64,000 nt of DNA from Agrobacterium tumefaciens (GTDB lineage: Bacteria > Pseudomonadota > Alphaproteobacteria > Rhizobiales > Rhizobiaceae), in assembly GCF_013318015.2 (NCBI RefSeq), contig NZ_CP115842.1:372001-436000 (forward strand), in the 5' to 3' direction. The notes beneath the pieces are model-generated. The model saw only the letters and a program-made list of their open reading frames with translations, did no database searches and was not told the DNA's origin. Below are positions 36,332 to 45,431 of the stretch, in pieces; within the stretch, counting starts at the first letter, position 1; each line of letters begins with the position of its first letter. A program made the translations under genes and the position numbers.

Positions 36332-36901
36332 TCAGGCAGAGAGCCTGCGGCCGCTTGCGACCAGCATACCAGCCGCACCTTCCAGCCAGCCGGCTTTGAG
36401 TTCAAGCGCCAGAAAACGGCTGCGCTCGAACGGGCCGGGCATGATCAGGTGCTGGGCCTTATCGGCAAAAAAGCCGAAGCGCTCATAATAGGCGGCGTCG
36501 CCGACCAGAAGAATTCCGCCATGGCCACGTTTGGTTGCCTCGGAGATTGCTGCACGCATCAGCGCCGAACCGATGCCCTTGCCTTCATGGGCAGCATCAA
36601 CCGCAAGCGGGCCAAGCAGCAGCGCTTCGACAGCGCGGCCTTCGCGCGAAATGCCAGCTTCGACATTCCACAGGCGCACCGTGCCGATGACATGGCCGTC
36701 CTCGTCACGCGCAACGAGCGCCAGACCTTCCGCTGGCACACGGCCGGCGCGCAGCTTTTCGGAAGACTTGCGGCGGCGGCCAGCGCCCATGGCGCGGTCG
36801 AGCAGGTTTTCACGGGCAACGACATCGCCCGGATTTTCCTGATCGACATGAAATGTCTGCGGGGTGAAAAATGCACGTACCGAATTCAGAAGAGCGGCCA
36901 T
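36332..36901 (-). CDS. GNAT family N-acetyltransferase
   Basis: 189 residues from ATG at 36901, chosen because GGAGG lies six bases before it; longer in-frame starts at 36916 and 37039 lack a ribosome site. The acetyl-CoA loop is visible as HEGKGIGSALM, preceded by the strand EALLLGPLAVDAA and followed by GDAAYYERFGF. This resembles the YhbS-type subgroup (LGPLAV...GD..YY.RFGF). It lies downstream of the ornithine/lysine decarboxylase gene in the same direction (193 bases apart). Possible substrates include polyamines or small amines, but this is inference from neighbourhood only. Confidence 0.75.
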   Translation of the reverse strand: MAALLNSVRAFFTPQTFHVDQENPGDVVARENLLDRAMGAGRRRKSSEKLRAGRVPAEGLALVARDEDGHVIGTVRLWNVEAGISREGRAVEALLLGPLAVDAAHEGKGIGSALMRAAISEATKRGHGGILLVGDAAYYERFGFFADKAQHLIMPGPFERSRFLALELKAGWLEGAAGMLVASGRRLSA

Positions 36902-37094
36902 CTCTCGGCCCTCCATCACACAACCGCCCACACGCGGCCCTTGATCAAAAATGGTGGAGCCGTTCCGGCCCGCCGACACGCTTTCCTCGGCTGGAAGAGG
37001 AGCAGCAAGCAGGGATTTGCGCAACAGCACAATCGGCAAAGCCGGAACGGAAGCTTGTTCGAGACGCCGCCTTACTCAGCGGGCGGCGTTCGGA

Positions 37095-38228
37095 TCAGAT
37101 GACGTAGGCTTTCAGCGGCTCGAAACCGTTGAAGGCAACCGCCGAATAGGTCGTCGTATAGGCACCTGCGCCTTCGATCAGAACCTCGTCGCCGATGGTC
37201 AGAGAGACCGGCAACGGGTACATGTTCTTTTCGTACAGCACGTCGGCGCTGTCGCAGGTCGGACCGGCGAGAACGCAAGGCTCCATCTCGTCCTGATCGC
37301 GCTCGGTGCGGATCGGGTAGCGGATAGCCTCATCCATCGTCTCGGCGAGACCGCCGAACTTGCCGATGTCGAGGAACACCCAGCGATGGTTGTCGTTGTC
37401 GGACTTGCGCGACACGAGAACAACTTCCGCCTTGATGACGCCAGCGTTACCCACCATGCCACGGCCCGGCTCAATGATCGTCTTCGGGATCTGGTTGCCG
37501 AAGTGCTTGCGCAGCGCCGTGTCGATAGCCTGGCCGTATTCTTCGGCAGCAGGAACGTCGCGCAGGTACTTGGTCGGGAAACCACCGCCCATATTGACCA
37601 TCTGCAGGTGAATACCCTGCTTGGACAGCGAAGCGAAAACGCGCTTGGCATCGCCCAGCGCTGCATCCCATGCGTCGAGATTCATCATCTGCGAACCGAC
37701 ATGGAAGGAAACGCCGTAGGATTCGAGGCCCAGCTGATGTGCATAGACCAGAACATCAACAGCCATCTGCGGTACGCAGCCGAACTTGCGCGACAGCGGC
37801 CATTCGGCACCTTCACCGTCCGTCAGCACGCGGCAGAAGACGCGCGCGCCAGGAGCGGCACGGGCAACCTTCTCGACTTCCTCATGGCTGTCGACGGCGA
37901 AGAGATCGATGCCGAGCGCGTAAGCGCGGGCGACATCGCGTTCCTTCTTGATGGTGTTGCCGAACGAGATCCGGTCGGACGTTGCACCTGCATCAAGCGC
38001 CATCTGGATTTCAGCCACGGAGGCGCAATCGAAGTTCGAGCCGAGCGAAGCAAGCAGCTTCAGGATTTCGGGAGCCGGGTTTGCCTTGACCGCATAGTAG
38101 ATCGCGCTGTTCGGCAGGGAATGGCGGAACGCGTTGAAATTGTCGCGCACAACGTCGAGGTCGACGACGAGGCAAGGGCCTTCGGGACGTCGGGTCTTGA
38201 TGAAATCGAGAATGCGTGCAGTCGTCAT
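37095..38228 (-). CDS. odc: ornithine/lysine decarboxylase (fold type III PLP enzyme)
   Basis: 377 residues from ATG at 38228, with AGGGAA nine bases upstream; an in-frame ATG 45 bases earlier lies in the leader hairpin and is not favoured. The PLP lysine is in YYAVKANPAPE near residue 51. The family motif GPTCDSADVLY supplies the second active-site Cys and Asp. Further landmarks are FHVGSQMMN and IIEPGRGMVGNAG. Members convert ornithine (and often lysine) to putrescine or cadaverine, the main polyamine route in Rhizobiales. A structured leader with an attenuator-like hairpin precedes it, suggesting control by RNA structure. Confidence 0.9.
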   Translation of the reverse strand: MTTARILDFIKTRRPEGPCLVVDLDVVRDNFNAFRHSLPNSAIYYAVKANPAPEILKLLASLGSNFDCASVAEIQMALDAGATSDRISFGNTIKKERDVARAYALGIDLFAVDSHEEVEKVARAAPGARVFCRVLTDGEGAEWPLSRKFGCVPQMAVDVLVYAHQLGLESYGVSFHVGSQMMNLDAWDAALGDAKRVFASLSKQGIHLQMVNMGGGFPTKYLRDVPAAEEYGQAIDTALRKHFGNQIPKTIIEPGRGMVGNAGVIKAEVVLVSRKSDNDNHRWVFLDIGKFGGLAETMDEAIRYPIRTERDQDEMEPCVLAGPTCDSADVLYEKNMYPLPVSLTIGDEVLIEGAGAYTTTYSAVAFNGFEPLKAYVI

Positions 38229-38246
38229 CGATATATTCCCTATAAA

Positions 38247-38640
38247 ACCGGCTCCGGAAAATCCGGAGGACAAAGGACGCTCGAGATATGCATACGAATC
38301 AGCCGGTGGAGGCGCAGAATCGATAGCATACGCTCAAGGCGCAAATATGAATGACGCCCTGCCAGAGCATCATTCGGCTTTGTCTGCCATCGATTGGAGG
38401 GAATGACCCGACCGCACTTCAGGCAATGATGGTGTGCCTCTTCAGTACCCCGGCTGATGGAAAGCCGGCAGAGAACCAGAAAGGCCCGCACCGTCGTTGC
38501 TTCATATGTCCTCGCATTTCCCGGTTGGCCGGAATAGCGACTGGAGGGGTTAGTTCCAGGTACCTTACCGAACTCCTCACCACATCGAGGACTCGGCGGA
38601 CACACATGGGCACGTGCGACTTTGGGCAGCACGGGAGATA
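38247..38640 (-). ncRNA. candidate structured leader of the decarboxylase gene (speF-like)
   Basis: Rhizobiales ornithine decarboxylase genes are known to carry a conserved 5' leader (speF motif). The 540 bases before this gene hold several GC-rich stem-loops (CCGGCT/AGCCGG at 38450-38468; CCGG pairs near 38520). Right before the ribosome site is CTCCGG-ATTTT-CCGGAG (38252-38268) followed by CCGGTTTTAT, which has the shape of an intrinsic attenuator. I recall the motif by position and context, not by matching its consensus, so the boundaries are estimates. No gene is supported on either strand in 38274-38765. Confidence 0.4.
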
Positions 38641-38765
38641 AGAATATTCGCCGTCATAATCAAGAGGATTTTTTCACCATATAGCGGATTTTTTCGGCAA
38701 CCATTTTACGGGTTGAACAGTCGCGCCTCAGCGTTCAATTATATGGAACGAACCGGAGGATTTTC

Positions 38766-39659
38766 ATGGACACGCTCACCCGCATCCGCGCCTTTATCGA
38801 CGTTGTCGAAGCGGAGGGTTTTTCCGCCGCTGCCCGCAAGACCGGGCGTTCCAAGGCGCTTTTGTCCAAATATGTCCGGGAACTGGAAGATGATCTCGGT
38901 GCACTGCTTCTCAACCGCACCACCCGGCAATTCTCGCTGACGGAGGCCGGCCATACGTATTATCGCACCGCCTCTGACATTTTGAAGGAGATCGACAACC
39001 TCGCCGATCTGGTGCGCGAGAAGAATGCCGATCTGAAGGGCAAGCTCAGAATATCCGTTCCGCGCACCTTCATCGACGCCGATGTTGGCCAGAGCCTCAT
39101 CGATTTCGCCAAGGAAAATCCGGAACTGTCTCTGGAAATCGTCGCCGATGACCGATTCGTCGATCTGATCGAGGAAGGGTTCGACCTTGCGATTCGCATT
39201 ACACGGCTGGAAGATTCAGGCCTCATCGCCCGCAAGATCTCCGATTTCCGGGTCTATGCAGTAGCAACGGCGGATTTTGTCGCCAGACATGGCCCGCTCA
39301 ATGGTCCGCAGGACTTTTCCCGCGTGCCCTTCATCATCGACACCAACACCCGCTTCCACAACACCGTGCGTTATCTTGAAGCGGATGGCGGCTCGAACTC
39401 CGTTACCATCAGTGGACCGATCGAGGTGAACAGCCCGCAGGCGACACTCCGGGCCGCCCGCGCAGGGCTTGGCATCGCCATGGTGCCGGACTTCATTGCA
39501 AGACCCTTCATCCAGTCCGGCGAGCTTGTGACCCTGTTCGACGACTATATTTCCAAAGACCGCGGCATATATGCCGTCTACCCCCACCGCCGTTACCTTC
39601 CCGCCAAAGTGCGCAGCTTCGTGGATTATCTCTCGGCGTGGTTCAGGAAAAATGGATGA
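38766..39659 (+). CDS. LysR-family transcriptional regulator
   Basis: 297 residues, standard length. N-terminal winged helix-turn-helix (residues 1-60: AFIDVVEAEGFSAAARKTGRSKALLSKYVRELEDDLG) and a LysR substrate-binding domain (about 90-295). GGAGG lies seven bases before the ATG. It belongs to the subgroup with short linker and the FDLAIRI signature. It is divergent from the decarboxylase gene at 537 bases, so it could control that promoter, but the distance and leader make this uncertain. Ligand unknown. Confidence 0.85.
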   Translation: MDTLTRIRAFIDVVEAEGFSAAARKTGRSKALLSKYVRELEDDLGALLLNRTTRQFSLTEAGHTYYRTASDILKEIDNLADLVREKNADLKGKLRISVPRTFIDADVGQSLIDFAKENPELSLEIVADDRFVDLIEEGFDLAIRITRLEDSGLIARKISDFRVYAVATADFVARHGPLNGPQDFSRVPFIIDTNTRFHNTVRYLEADGGSNSVTISGPIEVNSPQATLRAARAGLGIAMVPDFIARPFIQSGELVTLFDDYISKDRGIYAVYPHRRYLPAKVRSFVDYLSAWFRKNG

Positions 39660-39781
39660 AGAGCGGGGGAGCGGTATAGTTTCCGCCGACCTTCCCCTGG
39701 TCGTGCCGTATTTAATCCGGCATCGAGCCGCGGCGCGCCCGCGCCATGAATGACTCTATCGCGATCAACGACCTGATCGCG

Positions 39782-39851
39782 CTGCACCCCGAATCTGGTC
39801 CGGGGTGCAGGAGTGCGGATGCAACGCCTGCCTTTCAGCGGGGCGTTGCAT
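39782..39851. terminator. two adjacent stem-loops between convergent genes
   Basis: CTGCACCCC/GGGGTGCAG (39782-39810) and ATGCAACGCC (39819-39828)/GGCGTTGCAT (39842-39851), the second a perfect 10-base stem. They lie between the LysR gene and the convergent binding-protein gene and probably terminate both transcripts. Neither has a strong T-run. Confidence 0.55.
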
Positions 39852-39867
39852 AGCCGGAAACAACTTA

Positions 39868-40821
39868 TCAGAACGGCGAATCCGGGAAGTAGAACTGCTT
39901 GGCATTGTCCTTGGTGATGAGCGTAGCGTCGAGAATATACTCGCCAGCAACCGGCACCTGATCGTAAAAATGACCAGCCGTAAGCTGCATGGCGGTCGCC
40001 ACCATCGCCGGCGGATAGAGCACGTCGACCGGAATTAGCTTGTCGCCGTCCATGACGCGCTTGATCATGTCCTTGGAACCGGCGCCAGCAACGATATACT
40101 TGATATCGGTGCGTTTCGCCTGCTGGATTGCCTCCAGCACGCCAACCGCCATGTCGTCGTCCTGACACCAGACCACGTCGATCTTCTTGTATTTGGTCAG
40201 GTAGTCCTGCATCACGCGGAAGGCGTCGTCGCGGTTCCAGTTGCCGTACTGGCGGTCGAGAACCTTGACGCTGGAGCCGGCAATTCCCTTGTCGAAACCA
40301 TCCTGGCGCTGCTGGTCGATCGGGATCGGCAGACCGCGAATGACCACCACTTCCGCATCAGGCGTGGTTTTCTTGATGTATTCGCCTGCCACTTGTCCGA
40401 GTGCCGGATTGTTACCCGCTACATAGAGATCGCGGATCGAATTGTCGTTGACGCTCGGCGCGCGGTCGACGAGCGCGACAAAGGTGCCCTTGTCCTTGAT
40501 CTCCTTGATGGCGTTGACGAGCGGATCGGGATCAGACGGCAGCACGACCAGTGCGTCCAGCCCCTGCACGGCAAGGTCCTGAAGCGCGTTTGCCTGGTTG
40601 GCGGCATCCGGCGAGGTCTTGACGATGACGTTCAGACCCGGATGCTCCTTCATCAGAAGCTTTGCCACCCGTTCGGCATGGTAAACGACGCCCGCCGTCC
40701 AGCCGTGGTCGGCCGCCGGAATGGATACCCCGATCGTTACCTTCTTCTCCTGCGCATGGGCAGAACCCGCAAGAACGGCAGCCAACGCGACAAATGCCAC
40801 GCCGATGAATTTTCTACGCAT
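39868..40821 (-). CDS. ribose-type ABC transporter periplasmic sugar-binding protein
   Basis: 317 residues. A signal peptide ends at AHAQE (residue 24). The body is a periplasmic-binding-protein fold of the RbsB/LacI type: VTIGVSIPAADHGWTAGV, LVVLPSDPDPLVNAI, ALVDRAPSVND, VWCQDDDMAVGVLEA. It captures a sugar or polyol for the permease and ATPase encoded just upstream in the same operon (gap 90 bases). The sugar cannot be told from sequence. Confidence 0.88.
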   Translation of the reverse strand: MRRKFIGVAFVALAAVLAGSAHAQEKKVTIGVSIPAADHGWTAGVVYHAERVAKLLMKEHPGLNVIVKTSPDAANQANALQDLAVQGLDALVVLPSDPDPLVNAIKEIKDKGTFVALVDRAPSVNDNSIRDLYVAGNNPALGQVAGEYIKKTTPDAEVVVIRGLPIPIDQQRQDGFDKGIAGSSVKVLDRQYGNWNRDDAFRVMQDYLTKYKKIDVVWCQDDDMAVGVLEAIQQAKRTDIKYIVAGAGSKDMIKRVMDGDKLIPVDVLYPPAMVATAMQLTAGHFYDQVPVAGEYILDATLITKDNAKQFYFPDSPF

Positions 40822-40911
40822 AGTCTCTTTCCTCCCAAGACCGGGGCGTTCCTCCTGTTTAAACCGCGCATGCCCCAGATTGCGCGGCCAGATGTCTCAT
40901 CGATCGTCCGG

Positions 40912-41913
40912 CTATCTGCGGCTGAGCGAACGCTGCACCAGCATGGCGATGATGATGATCGCGCCCTGAATGGCACCGATCAGATATTCGCTGACGAAGT
41001 TCGACAGGATCATGATGTTGCCAACGATTTCCAGAATGAAGGCGCCGCAAATCGTACCCCAGATGCGGCCCACACCACCCCGTAGCGCCGTGCCGCCGAC
41101 GACGACGGCGGTGATGGCCTGCAACTCCCACAACATGCCTGTAGTGGCCGAAGTGGAGGCAAGACGCGGCACGTAAAGCAGGACGGCAACGGCGACGCAA
41201 AGCCCCTGAACCACATAGGCAATCGTGCGGACTCGAGCGACCGAGATACCGGAGTAACGCGCCACATCCTCGCTGGAACCCACCGCCGTCAGATGCCTGC
41301 CGTAACGAGTACGGTAAAGCACGAAAGCGGCGATGGCGGCAGTGACGAAGATGACGATGACCGGCACCGGCACACCGATCACATTGCCGAAATAGACCGG
41401 GCGATAAAGCGTCTGGATTTCCGGGTTGCGCAGCGTGATCGCGCCACCCTGCGACAGCCAGGTGGTCAGCCCACGATAAATGCCCATGGTGCCAAGCGTG
41501 GCGATGAAGGGCTCGATGCGGCCGATGGTGGTGATGAGGCCGTTTGCAAGCCCGCAAGCGGCGCCGATGGCGATGGCCAGCGCCATGGCGGCCAGTAGCA
41601 TCACCAGCGGATTGGCAATAACGCCACTGTTCATGAACAGGATCATCAGGCTGGCAACGAAAGCCACCATCGCGCCGACGGAGAGATCAAGTCCGCCGGA
41701 TGTGATGACATATGTGGCGCCGAGCGCAATGATGGCGATGAAGGCGCTGCGGGTAACCACGTTCAGCAGATTGTCGATACCGATGAAATTCGGATTTGCG
41801 ACGGCGCCGAGAACCAGCAGCAAAGCCAGCGCCACAAAGGGCGCAACGGCGCGCAGGTCCCAGTCTTTCGAGGTCTTCGGCGTTTTGCCGTTATCAAGTG
41901 CGGCCTCAGTCAT
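40912..41913 (-). CDS. ribose-type ABC transporter permease
   Basis: 333 residues from ATG at 41913, preferred over 41958 because GAGGGG lies just upstream. About nine hydrophobic segments. The start of the BPD_transp_2 domain has FIAIIALGATYVITSGGLDLSVGA, the conserved RbsC-family signature. Internal landmarks are LATLGTMGIYRGL and TSATTGMLWELQAITAVVVGGTALRGGVG. It forms the membrane channel with the ATPase 51 bases upstream and the binding protein downstream. Confidence 0.9.
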   Translation of the reverse strand: MTEAALDNGKTPKTSKDWDLRAVAPFVALALLLVLGAVANPNFIGIDNLLNVVTRSAFIAIIALGATYVITSGGLDLSVGAMVAFVASLMILFMNSGVIANPLVMLLAAMALAIAIGAACGLANGLITTIGRIEPFIATLGTMGIYRGLTTWLSQGGAITLRNPEIQTLYRPVYFGNVIGVPVPVIVIFVTAAIAAFVLYRTRYGRHLTAVGSSEDVARYSGISVARVRTIAYVVQGLCVAVAVLLYVPRLASTSATTGMLWELQAITAVVVGGTALRGGVGRIWGTICGAFILEIVGNIMILSNFVSEYLIGAIQGAIIIIAMLVQRSLSRR

Positions 41914-41964
41914 ATTTCCCCTCAATTGTCTTTTCTTCAGGCCAATCTGCCGGGACATCAGCCC

Positions 41965-43488
41965 TCAGGCAAATTCCTGCGTGTGCACGCCAGTCGCGAG
42001 TGCCACGATATCGTTTTCGGTCATGCGTTCCCCCGTCACCTCGCCGACGATCCTGCCGGAGCGCATTACAAGGACGCGGTCGCAGATGCCGATCAGTTCC
42101 GGCATCTCCGAGGACACGACGATGATCGACCTGCCCTCGTCTGCGAGCTTTGCTATGAAACGGTAGATCTGTTCCTTGGTGCCGATATCGATGCCGCGTG
42201 TTGGCTCGTCGATGATGACGATCGATGGATCGAGCAGCATCATCTTGGCGAGCAGCAGCTTTTGCTGGTTACCGCCGGACAGCTGGCCCGCGAGCAAGTC
42301 CTTACTTCCCGTGCGAATATCGAAATCACGCACCGCATCATCGAGCGCTGCCTTCTCTCGACGAATATCGATCTGGAACAGGCGGCTGAATTTCCTCAGC
42401 GAGGCGAGTGTGAGATTGACCCGCAAATCCTTCGTCAGCAGCAATCCCTTGCCCTTCCGATCCTCGCTCAGATAAACGATACCGGCCTTCAGACTGTCTT
42501 CCGCCTTTGCAAAATGCACAGGCTTTCCGAGATGGCGGATCGTCCCCCGCCCTGGACGCAGGCCAAGCACGCCCTCCATAAGCTCCGTTCTGCCCGCGCC
42601 GACGAGACCAGCAAAACCGAGGATTTCGCCCTTTCGCAGGCTGAAACCGGCATCCTGCGCATAACCGGGAACGGTGAAATGCTCCACCTGCAAGACAGGC
42701 TCGTGCTCGCCACCGGCGTTCCTGTCCGGATAGAGCTTGGCGACATCGCGTCCCACCATCAACCGCGCCATATCGGCAGGCTCAAGCGCCGATATTGGGT
42801 GGGAGCCGACCAACCTGCCATCGCGCAGAACAGTCACACGGTCGGCAATCTCCTTCACCTCCGGCAGGCGGTGCGAAATATAGAGCACGGCCACGCCTTT
42901 TGCCCTTATGTCCCTGATAACGTTCAAGAGCGCATCGGTTTCAATGGGCGTGAGGCTTGCGGTCGGCTCGTCGAAAATGACGACGCGATGCGGCACGAGC
43001 AGAACGCGCGCTATCTGCACCAGCTGGCGCTGGGCAATCGACAGGCTGCCGACGACGGCATCGGGATCGATCGTACCGCCGAGATCGGCGATAGCCCTCA
43101 GGGCGCCGGCACGCATGGCGCGGTCGTCCATCATCGGGCCTTTGCACAATTCGCGGCCCAGATAGATGTTCTGAGCCACCGTCAGATCCGGGGCCAGCAA
43201 TATTTCCTGATGCACGAGAACGATGCCGCGATGTTCAGCGTCGACAGGTCCGCTCAACGTAACTGCCTCGCCATCGATCCTGATTTCCCCACTCGAAGGC
43301 TTCTCATTGCCCGCAAGCAGTTTCATCAACGTCGATTTACCAGCGCCGTTCTCGCCAATGATGGCGTGAACTTCGCCGGCGCGCACGGCAATCTCTATAT
43401 CCTTCAGAACCTGGACGGGACCGAAAGACTTGGACAACCCGACAGTCCGTATAAGGACCTGATCTGGAGATTCCTCAGCAAAAGCCAT
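41965..43488 (-). CDS. ribose-type ABC transporter ATP-binding protein (two nucleotide-binding domains)
   Basis: 507 residues, normal for RbsA/XylG/MglA. First domain: Walker A GENGAGKST (about 46), signature LSIAQRQLVQIARVL, Walker B VVIFDEPTASLT. Second domain: a degenerate Walker A GLVGAGRTEL (typical of the family), signature LSGGNQQKLLLAKM, VIIDEPTRGID. First gene of the operon with permease and binding protein. The preceding 263 bases (43489-43751) separate it from the diguanylate cyclase gene, which reads toward it, and hold its promoter. Confidence 0.92.
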   Translation of the reverse strand: MAFAEESPDQVLIRTVGLSKSFGPVQVLKDIEIAVRAGEVHAIIGENGAGKSTLMKLLAGNEKPSSGEIRIDGEAVTLSGPVDAEHRGIVLVHQEILLAPDLTVAQNIYLGRELCKGPMMDDRAMRAGALRAIADLGGTIDPDAVVGSLSIAQRQLVQIARVLLVPHRVVIFDEPTASLTPIETDALLNVIRDIRAKGVAVLYISHRLPEVKEIADRVTVLRDGRLVGSHPISALEPADMARLMVGRDVAKLYPDRNAGGEHEPVLQVEHFTVPGYAQDAGFSLRKGEILGFAGLVGAGRTELMEGVLGLRPGRGTIRHLGKPVHFAKAEDSLKAGIVYLSEDRKGKGLLLTKDLRVNLTLASLRKFSRLFQIDIRREKAALDDAVRDFDIRTGSKDLLAGQLSGGNQQKLLLAKMMLLDPSIVIIDEPTRGIDIGTKEQIYRFIAKLADEGRSIIVVSSEMPELIGICDRVLVMRSGRIVGEVTGERMTENDIVALATGVHTQEFA

Positions 43489-43751
43489 GTGTCGTCACCG
43501 GTACGCGGTGCGAATGAACGGAGCTTGCCCCTCGATTTTACTTGAAATCATCATGCACGAACTCCTCCCAAAGCTCTTGGGAAGAAGCTAACGTCCGTTT
43601 TGAGGTACGTAAAGCAAATTTCGCTGGTCTTTTAGAATACACTCAAATTTGACCAGGACGATGGCGCCTAAAGGCTAAAAAATAGGCGGCCATGGTCCCG
43701 CAGAGCGTTGGAAATCCTCAGTGAGGCAAGGCACCCACGGGATGCCTGTGG

Positions 43752-45257
43752 CTAGAGAAGGCGCTTCAGGGAGCTGGCTTCCGGTTGCGGGGAGGCCTTC
43801 GTTGTATCGCTGTTGTCGGCAGACCTGTTGCGCATCGCGGCGTAATAGGCGTTTTTCTGCTCGTACATATGCATGTCTGCACGGCGCACCAGCGATTCCA
43901 TTGTCTCTCCGGCTTCGCTGGTTGCCACGCCCAGCGAAAGACTAAGCGGCGCATTGGAGTAGAACTGGTTGTTGATCTTCAGCAGTTCGTAAATGGTATC
44001 CACCATCGCCGCGGCGATCTGCTTGTCTGCGCCGGGCAAAAGGATCGCAAATTCATCACCGCCAATGCGCGCCGCATGGTTTGGCGCAGTAACGACACCG
44101 TTCAGGACTTCACCAAGGCGCCGCAACAGCGCGTCGCCTGCGTCGTGCCCGAGCTTGTCATTGGCGTCCTTGAGGCCATTGAGATCGATGACGATGGCCG
44201 AAACGGGCCGGATCGTGCTGCGTTCCAGCCTGTTCATTTCGTCCGAATAGAAGGCGCGATTGTGCAGCTTGGTCAGCACATCGTGCTTGCCGAGATATTC
44301 GAGATAGGCTTCCGCCTTTTTCCGCGCCGTAATATCAGTCAGCGCCACCTGCACCAGTGACCAGTCACGTTCGTGGCCCGGAAAAACAGAGAAATGCAGC
44401 AGCACGTGCCGCTCTGAACCATCCAGCGCGTAGTTCACCACTTCGCGATGATGGTTAAGATTGCCGTTCCACAGCTCCATCAGCTGTTCGCGGAAGGGCT
44501 TTTCCATTTCACCCCGGAAAATATCGCCAAGCCGCTGCAACAGAACCTGACGGTCGGGTGCACAAAACAGGTCGAGTGTCGCCCGGTTGACGTCGATCAC
44601 GCGGATTTCGCTCATGCATTGGCGCACGAATTCGGGATGCACATCCATGAACACCCGGAAGTCGATGATGCCGCGTTCCCTGACCTCCTCGATCAGACGC
44701 CGAACCCGGCTGAAATCCTCCACCCACAGGGAAACGGGCGAATGTTGGAACATGCCTTCAGCATAACGGCGGTTGAAAAGCTCCTTGCGGCGAGCCTCCT
44801 CACGTTCCGTCACATCCTCTGTGGTCAGCAGCAACCGCCCGAGTGTCTGTTCGTAGCCGGGTATGACCGCACCGCGCAGCTGGATATCCAGCCGCTTTCC
44901 GCCAATCGAGTAATTGACGGCGTTGCTGGTGAATTCGGTTTTTCCAGCCCAAAGTTCGGAAAGCTCGTTCACATGGCTTTCAAGCATGTCATCGCGGAAA
45001 ATCCGGTGCAGATTATCTATCAGATGCGCCTTGTCCCGCGCTTCGAACAGTTCAAGTGTCTTGGCATTAACCTGCACGACGCGGATTTTCTGCGAGCACG
45101 CCGCCACCCGCGACAGATCTTCCAGCAAAAACGCCCGGATGTCCTCGACGCCCTGCGCCCGCCAGATATCGAACTGGCTTTTCACCTCGCTGAAATCCTC
45201 GATCCACATCGCCACAGGGGCAAGATTGAAGATATTGGTATCGATCGTTTCAATCAT
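43752..45257 (-). CDS. diguanylate cyclase with two tandem PAS-like modules
   Basis: 501 residues from ATG at 45257; a longer frame to 45389 adds a region without sense. Residues about 10-170 and 180-325 are two copies of the same PAS-like module: WIEDFSEV and WVEDFSRV start them, then KIRVVQVN and EIRVIDVN, then IFRDDM and IFRGEM. The GGDEF domain (about 335-490) has an intact RIGGDEF active-site loop and no RxxD inhibitory site, so it should make c-di-GMP without the usual product inhibition. No transmembrane segment: probably cytosolic and ligand- or partner-controlled. Confidence 0.88.
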   Translation of the reverse strand: MIETIDTNIFNLAPVAMWIEDFSEVKSQFDIWRAQGVEDIRAFLLEDLSRVAACSQKIRVVQVNAKTLELFEARDKAHLIDNLHRIFRDDMLESHVNELSELWAGKTEFTSNAVNYSIGGKRLDIQLRGAVIPGYEQTLGRLLLTTEDVTEREEARRKELFNRRYAEGMFQHSPVSLWVEDFSRVRRLIEEVRERGIIDFRVFMDVHPEFVRQCMSEIRVIDVNRATLDLFCAPDRQVLLQRLGDIFRGEMEKPFREQLMELWNGNLNHHREVVNYALDGSERHVLLHFSVFPGHERDWSLVQVALTDITARKKAEAYLEYLGKHDVLTKLHNRAFYSDEMNRLERSTIRPVSAIVIDLNGLKDANDKLGHDAGDALLRRLGEVLNGVVTAPNHAARIGGDEFAILLPGADKQIAAAMVDTIYELLKINNQFYSNAPLSLSLGVATSEAGETMESLVRRADMHMYEQKNAYYAAMRNRSADNSDTTKASPQPEASSLKRLL

Positions 45258-45431
45258 ACGGGCAGTCTTCTTCAGGATAATAAGGGCGGATGCCGAATGC
45301 CGAAATCGTGCGAGACAGCGATGACTGACCGCATATCTGGATTTATTAGGGATATTCGATCCAACGCAAGCCTTTATCGCGCAAGCCAAGGGATTGCGCG
45401 ATAAATCTCGGTTTCGCCAAGATTCCGCCCG

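Noticed and set aside
36951..38354. Plus-strand frame of 467 codons over the decarboxylase
   Set aside because: It is the complement of a clear enzyme gene with conserved PLP motifs; its composition is shadow-like.
38240..38632. Minus-strand frame with an HHHCLKCG stretch resembling a Fur-family metal site
   Set aside because: Only a few residues match and the rest is not Fur-like; it lies in the structured leader of the decarboxylase gene.
41926..43545. Plus-strand frame of 539 codons over the ABC ATPase gene
   Set aside because: Antisense shadow of an intact RbsA-type gene with Walker motifs.
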